DNA of 64,000 bases, taken from Pseudomonas entomophila (GTDB lineage Bacteria; Pseudomonadota; Gammaproteobacteria; Pseudomonadales; Pseudomonadaceae). The notes under the pieces were generated by a model that had not been told where the DNA came from, made no database searches, and was given only the letters and a program-made list of their open reading frames with translations. Both the position numbers and the translations under genes were made by a program. The stretch is from NCBI RefSeq assembly GCF_013523165.1, contig NZ_JAAMQI010000003.1, positions 62,001 to 126,000 on the forward strand, in the 5' to 3' direction. Shown in pieces: positions 18,201 through 30,200 of the stretch (positions within the stretch are counted from its first letter, which is position 1; each line of letters begins with the position of its first letter).

Positions 18201-21200
18201 ACGCGCCTGCCAGGCCACCTGGTGCCCAGCGCCTGGGTCGCGCTGGCCCACTGGCCGCTGACCGCCAACGGCAAGGTCGACCGGCGCGCATTGCCCGCAC
18301 CGGACCGCCAGGCACTGGGCAGCGCGCCCTTCGAAGCGCCGCGCGGCGCCTGCGAACAGGCCCTGGCCGCGCTCTGGGGCGAGCTGCTGGGGATCGACCA
18401 GGTCGGGCGTCACGACCGCTTCTTCGACCTGGGCGGGCATTCGTTGCTGGCCATGCGCATGGTCGCCCAGGTGCAGCAGCGGCTGGGTCGCGAGCTGAGC
18501 CTGGCGCGGCTGTTCGCCGACAGCGAACTGGCCGCCGTCGCCCGCAGTCTCGACGACACGGCAGGTGCGCAGAACGCTGCACTGCCGCCGATCCCGGCCT
18601 TGCCCCGTGGCAGCCGCGTGCCGCTGTCGTACGCCCAGCAACGCCTGTGGTTCCTGGCGCAGATGGAGGAGGCCAACAGCGCCTACAACATCCCGCTGGG
18701 CCTGCGGCTCGACGGGCCGCTCGACGTCGAGGCGCTGCAGCGGTCGATCCTGCGCATCGTCGAACGGCACGACAGCCTGCGCACCCGCTTCGGCCAGGAT
18801 GACGGCCAACCGTGGGCCGAGGCCGCGCCGCTGGGGACCCTGCCGACCCTGAGCTGGCACGACCTGCGCGGCCAGGACGCCGAGGCCTGGCGCGCGCAGG
18901 TGATCGAGGAGGCCCACGCCGCCTTCGACCTGCGCCATGGCCTGCCCATCCGCGGCCGACTGCTGTGCCTGGACGACACCCGCCACGTGCTGCTGCTGAC
19001 CGTGCACCACCTGGTGGCCGACGGTTGGTCGCTGGGCGTGCTGACCCGTGAGCTGATGGCGCTCTACCCAGCGCTGCGCGACGGTCGGGACGATCCCTTG
19101 CCGGCCTTGCCGCTGCAATTCGCCGACCACGCTGCCTGGCAGCGCGAGTGGCTGGTCGGCCCGCGCCTGACCGAGCAGGCCGACTACTGGCAACAGGCCC
19201 TGGACGGCGCGCCGGCCTTGCTGACCCTGCCGACCGACCACCCGCGTCCGGCCCGGCAGGACTACACCGGCGCCAGCCTGCCCTTGACCTTCGAGCCGGC
19301 CTTGAGTCAGGCCATTGCCCAGGCCTGTCAGGCCCGTGGCGTGACCCCGTTCATGGTCTTCATGGGCGCCTGGGCGGCGCTGCTGGCGCGCCTGGCCGGG
19401 CAACCGGAGGTGGTCATCGGCCTGCCCGTGGCCAACCGCCGACGCGCCGAGGTCGAAGGCCTGATCGGCCTGTTCGTCAACACCCTGGCGGTGCGCCTCG
19501 ACATGGCGGCCGTCGAGGACGTCGACGGCCTGCTCACCCAGGTCAAGGCCCAGGTGCTGGCAGCCCAGGCCCACCAGGACATCCCCTTCGAACAGGTGGT
19601 CGAACGTGTGCGGCCACCGCGCAGCCTGGCCCACAGCCCGCTGTTCCAGGTCTCGTTGGCCTGGGACGGCAGCCAGGGCGCGCGGCTCGACCTGCCTGGT
19701 TTGCAGGCCGCGCCGCTGGACGAGCAGCCGACCTTCGCCAAGTTCGACCTCACCCTGAGCGTCAGCGAGCAGGCCGACGGCTTCGTCGGTGCCCTCGACT
19801 ACGCCACCGCGCTGTTCGAGCCGGCCACCATCGAGCGTCATGGCCAGTACCTGCGCACGCTGCTCTGGGCCATGGTCGACGCGCCGCGCACGCGCCTGGC
19901 CGACGTCGAGCTGCTGTCGCAGGCGGCGCGTGCAGACCTGCTGGCCCAGGCCGAGGCCACTGCCCATGCCTTCGAACTGGACCGCCCCCTGCACGTGCTG
20001 TTCGAAGCCCAGGCCCGCCGTCAGCCGAGCGCCATTGCGGTCGCCCACGACGACGGTGAGCTGAGCTACCGGGCGCTCAACGAGGCCGCCAACCGTCTGG
20101 CGCACCACCTGATCGCCGAGGGCATCGGCAGCGACGACCGGATCGGCCTGTGCCTGGCCCGCGGCCCGGACCTGGTGATCGGGCTGCTGGCGGTGCTCAA
20201 GGCCGGTGCGGCCTACGTGCCGCTGGACCCTGGCTACCCGGACGAGCGCCTGGCCTACATGCTCGCCGACAGCGGCGCCAGCCGGGTGCTGGTCGATGCC
20301 AGCACCTGCGAGCGCTTCGGCGAGGGCGTGCCGCCCTTGGTCGCGTTGCACTGTCCGACGTGGTCCCAGGGCTGCCTCGACAACCCTCGGGTACCCGCCA
20401 TCGGCGGGCATCACCTGGCCTACGTCATCTACACCTCCGGCTCCACCGGTACGCCCAAGGGCGTGATGGTCGAGCACAAAAGCGTCTGCAACCTGGTGCA
20501 GTGGAGCGCCCAGCTGTGCCCGACGGCCGCCGACACCGGGGCGGCCGTGCTGCACAAGACCCCGGTCAGCTTCGATGCCTCGGTCTGGGAGCTGTTCTGG
20601 CCCCTGTGCAGCGGCTTGCGCCTGGTGCTGGCACGGCCTGATGGCCAGCGCGACCCGGACTACCTGGCGCAGCTGATCGCCCGGCAGCAGGTCAACGTGG
20701 TGCAGTTCGTCCCGGCCCTGCTGGGGCAGTTCCTCGACAGTGCCGACCCAGCGCAGTGCGCCAGCCTGACCGACGTGGTCTGTGGCGGGGGCGAGCTGAC
20801 TGCCGAGCTGGCCCGCCAGGTGCGTGCCTGCCTGCCATGGGTACGCCTGCACAACGTCTACGGCCCGACCGAAGCCACCGTCGACTGCAGCGCCTGGACC
20901 CTGGCGCCCGACCAGCCAGTGCCCGCGCAGACGCTGCCGATCGGCCATGCCATCGCCAACACCCGGCTGTACGTGCTCGACGAGCAAGACCGCCTGGTGC
21001 CCCCCGGGGTGGCGGGCCAGCTGCACATCGGCGGGGTCGGCGTGGCCCGCGGCTACCTGAACCTGCCGGCGCTGCAGGCCGAACGCTTCATCGCCAGCCC
21101 CTTCGTCGCCGGCGACCGGCTGTACCGCAGTGGCGACCTGGTGCGCCAGCGCGTCGACGGTGCGCTGGAGTTCCTCGGGCGCAACGACTTCCAGGTCAAG

Positions 21201-24200
21201 CTGCACGGCCTGCGCATCGAGCTGGGCGACATCGAGGCGCGCCTGGCGACGCACCCGGCGTTGCGCCAGGTGGCGGTGCTGCTGCGCGGCGAGCGCCTGG
21301 TGGCCTGGTACGCCACCCACCCCGGGCAGGACGACCCCGGCATCGAGACGCTGCGTCGCCACGTGGCCGCCGGCCTGCCGGACTACATGGTGCCCTCGGC
21401 CTATGTGGCCTTGCCGGACCTGCCGTTGACCGGTAACGGCAAGCTCGACCGCGCGGCGCTGCCCGACCCGGACGCGCGCGCGGTGCTCAGCCGCGCCTAC
21501 CAGGCGCCGGAAGGCGAGCTGGAGACGCGCCTGGCCGACCTGTGGTGCGACCTGCTCGGCGTCGCCCAGGTCGGGCGGCAGGACAACTTCTTCGAGCTGG
21601 GCGGCCATTCGCTGCTGGCGGTGACCCTGGTCGCGCGCCTGCGCCGCGTGGGGCTGCACGTGGACATCCGCGTGCTGTTCGCCGAGCCGACCCTGGCCGC
21701 GCTGGCGGCCACCCTGAGCGCCGACACCCAGCCCCAGGTACCGGCCAACCGCATCCCGCCAGGGTGCACGCAGATCACCCCCGAGCTGCTGCCCCTGGTG
21801 ACACTCGACGCGGCGGCGATCGAGCGGATCGTCGCGGCGGTGCCGGGCGGTGCGCCGAACGTGCAGGACATCTACCCACTGGGGCCCTTGCAGACCGGCA
21901 TCCTCTACCATCACCTGGCTTCGCCGGAGGCCGACCCGTACCTGCTGGCGCCACGCTTCGCGGTCAGGGACCGCGCGCGCCTGGACGCCTTCGTCCAGGC
22001 CTTGAACGCGGCGATCGAGCGGCACGACATCCTGCGCACCGCGTTGCACTGGGAGGGCCTGCCCGCGCCTGTGCAGGTGGTCTGGCGCGAGGCGCCGCTG
22101 AGCGTGCAGGCGGTCAGCCTCGAGGCACTGGAGCGCCCGGCGCGGCTGGACCTCACTCAGGCGCCGCTGCTGCAGCTCGACTATGCGGCGCACTCCCAAG
22201 GCCAGGGGTTCCTGGCGGTGCTGCGCTTCCACCACGTCATCATGGACCACGTGGCGCTCGATGCCCTGACCGCCGAGCTGCGCGCCTCGATGCTCGGGCA
22301 GCAGGCCGCACTCGCCGCGCCGGTGCCGTACCGCACCTACATCGCCCAGGTCGGCCAGGGGCTGGACGAGGCGGCGCTGGAAGCGTTCTTCACGGCGCAA
22401 CTGGGCGACATCGACGAGCCGACCTTGCCCTATGGCCTGGCACCGGGTGCAACCGATGCGTCGCTGCGCGAGGCGCAGCTGGCCCTGGAACCCGCGCTGG
22501 CCCAGGCCGTACGAGCCCAGGCGCGAACCCTGGGCGTCAGCGTCGCCAGCCTGGTGCACCTGGCCTGGGGGCAGGTGCTCGGGCAACTGGCCGGGCGCGA
22601 CACGGTGGTGTTCGGCACCGTGCTGATGGGGCGGCTGCAAGGCGGCGAGGGCGCCGAACGGGCCCTGGGGGTGTTCATCAACACCTTGCCGCTGCGCCTG
22701 GACCTGCACGGGCTGTCGGTCCGCGAGGCGGTGGCGCGCACCCACCAGCGCCTGACCGGGCTGCTGGCCCATGAACAGGCGCAACTGGCCCTGGCCCAGC
22801 GCTGCAGCGGCCTGCCGGCCGGGGCGCCGCTGTTCGCCAGCCTGCTCAACTACCGCCATGGCCAGGCCGCCGCCCCGGCCGACAGCGCCTGGGACGGCAT
22901 CGAGGTGCTGCACGCCGAAGAGCGCAGCCACTACCCGCTGACCGTCAGCGTCGACGACCTGGGCGAGGCCCTGGCCATCACCACCCAGAGCGTGGCCGAG
23001 ATCGATCCGCAGCGTGTCTGCGCCTACCTGCGCCAGGCCCTGGCGACGATCGTCGAGGCGTTGCGCGAAGGCGAGGGGCGCCCGGCCGCCGAGGCCGGCC
23101 TGACCCTGAACCGTCTGTCGATCCTCTCGGCCGCCGAGCGCGACCAGTTGCGCGCCTTCAACGCCTCGCAACGCGACTACCCCCGCGACCGCACCCTGGC
23201 CCAGCTGTTCGAGGCCCGCGTGGCCCAGGCACCGACGGCCTGTGCCGTGGTCGATGGCCCGCGCACGCTCAGCTACGCCCAGCTCGAGGCCCAGGCCAAC
23301 CGTCTGGCCCATGTCCTGGAGGCACGTGGCGTGCAGCCAGGCGCGCACGTGGTGCTGCAACTGCCGCGCTCGCTGGAACTGCTGCTGGCGCAACTGGCGG
23401 TGATCAAGTGCGCGGCGGTCTACGTGCCGCTCGACGTCCACGCGCCGCTGGAGCGGCGCCGCTTCATGGTCGAGGACTGCCAGGCCGCGCTGGTCATCGG
23501 CCAGGGCCCGGAGCTGGCCCGCCTCGGCGCCCCCAGTCTGGACCTCGATGGCCTGGACCTGGCGAGCCTGCCGGACCATCCGCTGCAGCGCGCACACGAC
23601 GCCAGCGCGGTGGCCGCCGTGCTCTACACCTCCGGCTCGACCGGCGCGCCCAAGGGCGTGCAGGTGACCCACCGTGGCATCGCCCGGCTGGTGCTCAACG
23701 ACGGCTACACCGACCTCGACGCCCGCGACGTGATGGCCCTGGCCGCCAACCCGGCCTTCGACGCCAGCACCCTGGAAGTCTGGGGCGCGCTGCTCAATGG
23801 CGCGCGCCTGGTGGTGATCGACCACCCGACGCTGGTCGACCCGCACCGCTACGCCAACGCGCTGGTCGAGGCGCAGGTCAGCGTGGCCTTCCTGACGACT
23901 GCGCTGTTCAACCACTATGCCCGGGTGATCGGCCCGGCACTGGGTTCGTTGCGCCTGCTGATGACCGGCGGCGAGCGGGCCGACCCGGCGACCTTCGCCC
24001 TGCTGCTGGCGCAGGCACCCGGCTTGCGCCTGGTCAACGGCTATGGGCCGACCGAGACCACCACCTTCGCCACCACCTGCGAGGTCGCCACGGTGGCGCC
24101 CGACGCCTCCTCGCTGCCCATCGGCCGGCCGATCGGCAACACCCATGTTCACGTGCTCGACACCCAGGGTCGCCTGGCGCCGCTGGGCGTGGTCGGCGAG

Positions 24201-27200
24201 CTGTACATCGGCGGCGACGGGGTGGCCGCCGGCTACCTGGGCCAGCCGGCCTTGACCGAGGCCCGTTTCGTGCCTGACCCGTTCGGCGACTGCCCTGGGG
24301 CGCGCTGGTACCGCACCGGCGACCTGGGGCGCTGGCGTGCCGACGGCCAGCTGGAGTGCCTGGGGCGCAACGACGACCAGGTCAAGATCCGAGGCTTTCG
24401 CATCGAGCTGGGCGAGATCGCCAGCTGCCTGCAGCAATTGCCGGGGGTCGACGAGGCCGTGGTGCTGGCGCGGGCCGACGAACCCGGGCCGTTGCGTCTG
24501 GTGGGCTACTACACCTGCCAGGCCGATGCCGCGGCCCTGACACCGGCCGAGCTGCGTGCGCAGCTGCAGCGCAGCCTGCCCGACTACATGCTGCCCTCGG
24601 CGCTGGTCGAGCTGACGGCGCTGCCGCTGACGGCCAACGGCAAGCTCGATCAGCGGGCCTTGCCCGTCCCGCCCCACGCTACCGTGGCCGGGCAGGTCTA
24701 CGTGCCGCCGCAGGGCGAACTGGAAATCGCCCTGGCGCAGATCTGGAGCGAGGTGCTGCAGGTCGAGCAGGTCGGGCGACACGATCACTTCTTCGAACTG
24801 GGCGGGCACTCGCTGTCGGCCATGCGCATGGTCTCGCAGGTGCGCCAGCGCCTGGGCCTGGAGCTGCCCCTGGCCGACCTGTTCGCGCTGGGTGAGCTGG
24901 CCCGTGTGGCCGAGGTGCTGGGCGGGCTGGAACAGGCCTTGCCCGAGCACATCCCGCGCCTGGTGCGCGAGGGGCCGATGCCGTTGTCCTTCGCCCAGCA
25001 GCGGCTGTGGTTCCTGGCCCAGCTGGGCGGTGGCAACCAGGCCTACAACATCGCCCTGGCCCTGGGCCTGCGCGGTTCCTTGCAGGACGCGGCCCTGGGC
25101 CGTGCGCTGGCGCGCCTGGTCGAACGCCACGAAACCCTGCGCAGCCATTTCGTCAGCGATGAGGACCGCGTCGCGATTCGCTTCGGCGAGCCGTCGCGCC
25201 CGGTGCCGTTGCAGCGTCACGACCTGCGCGCGCACCCCGAGACCCTGGCCGTGCAGCTGGAGCAGATCGCCCTGGCACCGTTCGACCTGGCCGAAGGGCC
25301 ACTGCTGCACGGGCACCTCTGGCAACTGGCCGAGGACTACCACGTGCTGGGCCTGACCGTGCACCACATCGTCGCCGATGGCTGGTCGATGGGCGTGCTG
25401 ACCCGCGAGCTGCTGGCGCTGTACCAGGCCGACTGCCAGGGCATCGACGCGGCCCTGCCGGCGCTGCCGATCCAGTACGCCGACTACGCCGCCTGGCAGC
25501 GGCGCTGGCTGGTGGGCGAGCGCTTCGAGCGCCAGGCCGGTTACTGGCGCCAGGCCCTGGCCGGCGCCCCCGACCTGTCCAGCGTGCCGACCGACCACGC
25601 GCGCCCGGCGCAGCAGGATTTTGCCGGGGCAAGCCTGGCGATCCGCATCGACCCTGGGCTGGCCCTGGGTCTGCACGGCTTGGCGCAGCGCCATGGCGCA
25701 ACGCTGTACATGACCCTCATGAGTGCCTGGGCCGCGCTGCTGGCCCGGCTGTCCGGCCAGGCCGACGTGGTCATCGGCAGCCCCGTGGCCGGGCGCACCC
25801 GCGCCGAGCTGGAGGGCGTGGTGGGGTTGTTCGTCAACACCCTGGCCGTGCGCATCGGCACCACCGACGTCACCGATGGCGCCGCCTTGCTGGCACGGGT
25901 TCGCGAGCAGGTGCTGGCGGCCCAGGCGCACCAGGACCTGCCGTTCGAGCAGGTGGTGGAATTGACCCGGCCCAGCCGCAGCCTGGCCCACGCGCCGCTG
26001 TTCCAGACCACCGTCAACTGGTTGCCGGGCGATGCCGGCGCGCTGACCCTGGACGGGCTGCGCATCGAGCCGCTGGAGCAGACGACCCAGGTGGCCAAGT
26101 TCGACCTGTCGCTGAACCTGGGCGAGCAGGGCGGCGCGCTGGTGGGCACCCTCGACTACGCCACCGCGTTGTTCGAGGAGGCGACCGTGCGCCGTTATGC
26201 CGGCTATTTCGAGCGGCTGTTGCAGGCCCTGGTGGCCGACGATCAGGCGCCCCTGGCCGAGGTGCCGCTGGTCGACGGCGCCGAGCGCGAGTACCTGCTG
26301 ACCCGCTTGAACGGCACCGCCCTGGCGGTGCCGCGCGGGCCGACCCTGCCGGCGCTGATCCAGGCCCGCGCGGCCGCGCAGCCCGAGGCGATCGCCGTGC
26401 AGGTGGGCGAGCGCCAACTGAGCTATGCCGAACTCGAGCGGCGTGCCAACGCCCTGGCGCATCACCTGCTGACGCAGGGGGTGCGCCCGGACGACCGCAT
26501 CGCGGTGTTCGCCCAGCGCAGCCCCGACACGGTAATCGGCCTGCTGGCGGTGCTCAAGGCCGGCGCGGCCTACGTGCCGATCGACCCGGCGCATCCGGCG
26601 CAGCGCATTGCCTACCTGCTGGCCGACAGCCAGCCACGGCTGCTGCTGGGGCAACAGGCGCTGCTCGAGCGCCTGCCACCGTCCAGCCTGCCCAGGGTGG
26701 CGCTGGACGACGCCTGCTGGCCGACCCATGAACAGGCGCCCGAGGTGGCCGGGCTGTGTGACCGGCACCTGGCCTACGTGATCTACACCTCCGGTTCGAC
26801 CGGGCAGCCCAAGGGCGTGATGGTCGAGCACCAGACGCTGGTCAACCTGGTGCACTGGCATTGCCAGGCCTTCGAACTGGGCGCCGGCAGCCACACCGCC
26901 AGCGTCGCCGGCTTCGGTTTCGACGCCATGGCCTGGGAGCTGTGGCCGGCGCTGTGTGCCGGGGCGACCCTGCACCTGCCGCCCGCGGACCTGGGCAACG
27001 AGCAGGTCGAGCGGCTGCTCGACTGGTGGCTGGCGCAACCGCTGCAGGTGGCCTTCCTGCCGACGCCGGTGGCCGAGCACCTGCTCGCCCAGCGCCGGGC
27101 GCACCCGACCCTGCGCACCCTGCTGATCGGGGGCGATCGCCTGCGGCGTTTCGAGCACGACCCCGGTTTTGCCGTGATCAACAACTACGGGCCCACCGAA

Positions 27201-30200
27201 GCCACCGTCGTGGCGACCTCGGGACGGCTGTGGGCGGGCGGGGCGCTGGACATCGGTCGACCGATCGCCAACACCCGCGTCTACCTGCTCGATGCGCACC
27301 AGCACCTGGTGCCGACCGGCGCGGCGGGCGAGCTGTACGTGGCCGGCGCCGGGGTGGCGCGTGGCTACCTGAACCAGCCCGAGCTGACCGCGCAACGCTT
27401 CCTGCGCGACCCGTTCGCCGCCGACCCCCAGGCACGCATGTACCGCACCGGTGACCTGGCGCGCTGGAACGCCGACGGCACGCTGGAGTACCTGGGACGC
27501 AACGACGACCAGGTCAAGGTGCGCGGTGTGCGCATCGAACTGGGCGAGGTGGAGAGCCAGTTGGCAGCGCTGCCCGAGGTGCGTGAAGCCCTGGTGCTCG
27601 CCGAGCACGGCAGCGGCGGCGACGCCCGCCTGGTGGGGTATGTCATCCCCGCCCCAGGTGCCGCGCCATTGTCGGTCGGTGACCTGCGCGCCGCCCTGCA
27701 GGCGCGCCTGCCGGCCTACCTGGTGCCGGCGGCCTTGGTGGCGCTGGAGGCCTGGCCGCTGACCGCCAATGGCAAGGTGGACCGGCGTGCCTTGCCGGCG
27801 CCCGATGCCCAGGCCAGCGCCGGTGCCGAGTACCAGGCCCCCCAGGGCGAGCTGGAAACCTGCCTGGCGGCGCTGTGGTGCGAGCTGCTCGACCTCGACC
27901 AGGTCGGGCGACACGACCACTTCTTCGAGCGGGGCGGCCATTCGCTGCTGGCGGTGACGCTGGTCGCACGCCTGCGGCGCCTGGGCCTGGCCCTGGACGT
28001 GGGCCAGCTGTTCGCCCAGCCGACCTTGGCCGCACTGGCCCGTACCCTGGACACGTCCACGCACACGGCCGTGCCGGCCAACCGGATCGAGCCGGGCTGC
28101 ACGCACATCACCCCGGCACTGTTGCCCCTGGCCAGCCTCGATCAGCCGGCGATCGACCAGATCGTCGCCTGTGTGCCGGGCGGCGTGGGCAACGTGCAGG
28201 ACATCTACCCATTGGGGCCGCTGCAGAGCGGCATCTTCTTCCATCACCTGACCGCGGGGGAGGACGACCCGTACCTGTTGCAGGCGCGCTTCGGCTTTGC
28301 CGACCAGGGCCGCCTCGAAGCCTTCGCCGAAGCCTTGCAGCACGTGATCGCACGGCACGACGTGCTGCGCACGGCACTGTGCTGGGAGGGGCTGGAAGCG
28401 CCCATGCAGGTGGTCTGGCGCGAGGCCTGGCTGCCGGTGCAGGCGGTCTCGCCACAGACCTTGGCACAACCGGGCGCGCTGGACCTGCGCCAGGCGCCGC
28501 TCATGCGCCTGCTGCACACCCAGGACCCGGACAGCGGTCAGCGCATCGGGGTCTTGCAGTTCCATCACCTGATCATGGACCACATGGCCCTCGACCTGTT
28601 GGGGCAGGAATTGCAGGCCGTGCTGGCAGGCGAACACGCCCGCTTGCCGGCCCCGGTGCCCTATCGCCTGCACATCGCCCAGGCCCAGCAAGGCCCGAGC
28701 CAGGCCGAGCACGAAGCCTTCTTCGGCGCCCAGCTCGGTGATCTGGAGGAAGCGACCTTGCCCTACGGCCAGGACGTGGCCGACAGCGGCGGCTTGCCGG
28801 ACGAAGCGTGCCAGCGCCTGGACGCCGACCTGAGCCGACGCCTGCGCGAACAGGCCCGTGCTGCCGGGGTCAGCGCCGCCAGCCTGATGCACCTGGCCTG
28901 GGCCCAGGTGCTGGGGCAGTTGTCCGGCCGCGAGCAGGTGGTGTTCGGCAGCGTGCTGCTGGGCCGCCTGCAGGGCGGGGACGGGGTCGAGCGCGCGCTG
29001 GGGGTGTTCATCAACACCCTGCCGCTGCGCCTGGACCTGGGCGAGCAGAGCGTGCGCCAGGGCCTGACCCAGGCCCATGCACGCCTGAGCGCCTTGCTGG
29101 TGCACGAGCATGCGCCCCTGGCCCTGGCCCAGCGCTGCAGCGGCCTGCCAAGTGGTGCGCCGCTGTTCACCGCCTTGTTCAACTACCGGCACAGCGCACA
29201 GCGCCCGCTGACCGACGAGCAGGTCACGGTCTGGGACGGGATCGACCTGTTGCAGGCCCGTGAGCGCAGCAGTTACCCGCTGACCGTGAGCGTCGATGAC
29301 CTGGGCGAGGCCTTCGAGCTGACAGCACTGACCACCAACGGGCAGCCTGCCCAGCGGCTCTGCGCCTACCTGGACTGCGCCGCACGGCGCCTGGTCGAGG
29401 CCCTCGAAACGCAGCCGGACACGCCGCTCACGCAGATCAGCTGCCTGCCCGCGCACGAGCGCCAACAGGTGCTGGAGGTCTTCAACGCGCAGGGCACCGG
29501 CGCGCCGACGACGCTGACCGTGCACCAGCGCATCGAGGCGCAGGCACGACAGCGGCCTGACGCGATCGCCGTGCAGTGTGGGGTGCAGTGCCTGACCTAT
29601 GCCGAGCTGAACGCCCAGGCCGAGGCGCTGGCCCGGCAGCTGGTCGTGCGTGGCGTGGGCCTCGACGACCGGGTGGCGGTGTTCGCCGAGCGCGGCGTGC
29701 AGACCGTGGTGGCCTTGCTGGCCGTGCTCAAGGCCGGTGCCGGTTACGTGCCGGTCGATCCGGGCCACCCCCCGCAGCGGGTCGACTACCTGCTGAGCGA
29801 CAGCGCGCCGACCCTGGTGCTGACCCAGCAGGCGCTCGCGCCGCGCCTGGCGCACCTGGGCCTGCCGAGCCTGAGCATCGACCAACCGGACTGGCCGACC
29901 GACGTCGAGCCGGTGCGTCCGGCCGGGCTGTCGACCGCGCACCTGGCCTACGTCATCTACACCTCCGGGTCGACTGGCGAGCCGAAAGGCGTGATGGTCG
30001 AGCACGGCACCCTGAACAACCTCATCGACTGGCATTGCCGGGCCTTCGCCCTGAGCGCCGGCAGCCACACCGCCAGCGTCGCGGGCTTCGGCTTCGATGC
30101 CATGGCCTGGGAGGTCTGGCCCGCCCTGTGCGCCGGTGCAGTGCTGCACCTGCCGCCGAGCGAGCTGGATCACCAGCAGCTCGATGCCCTGCTGGCGTGG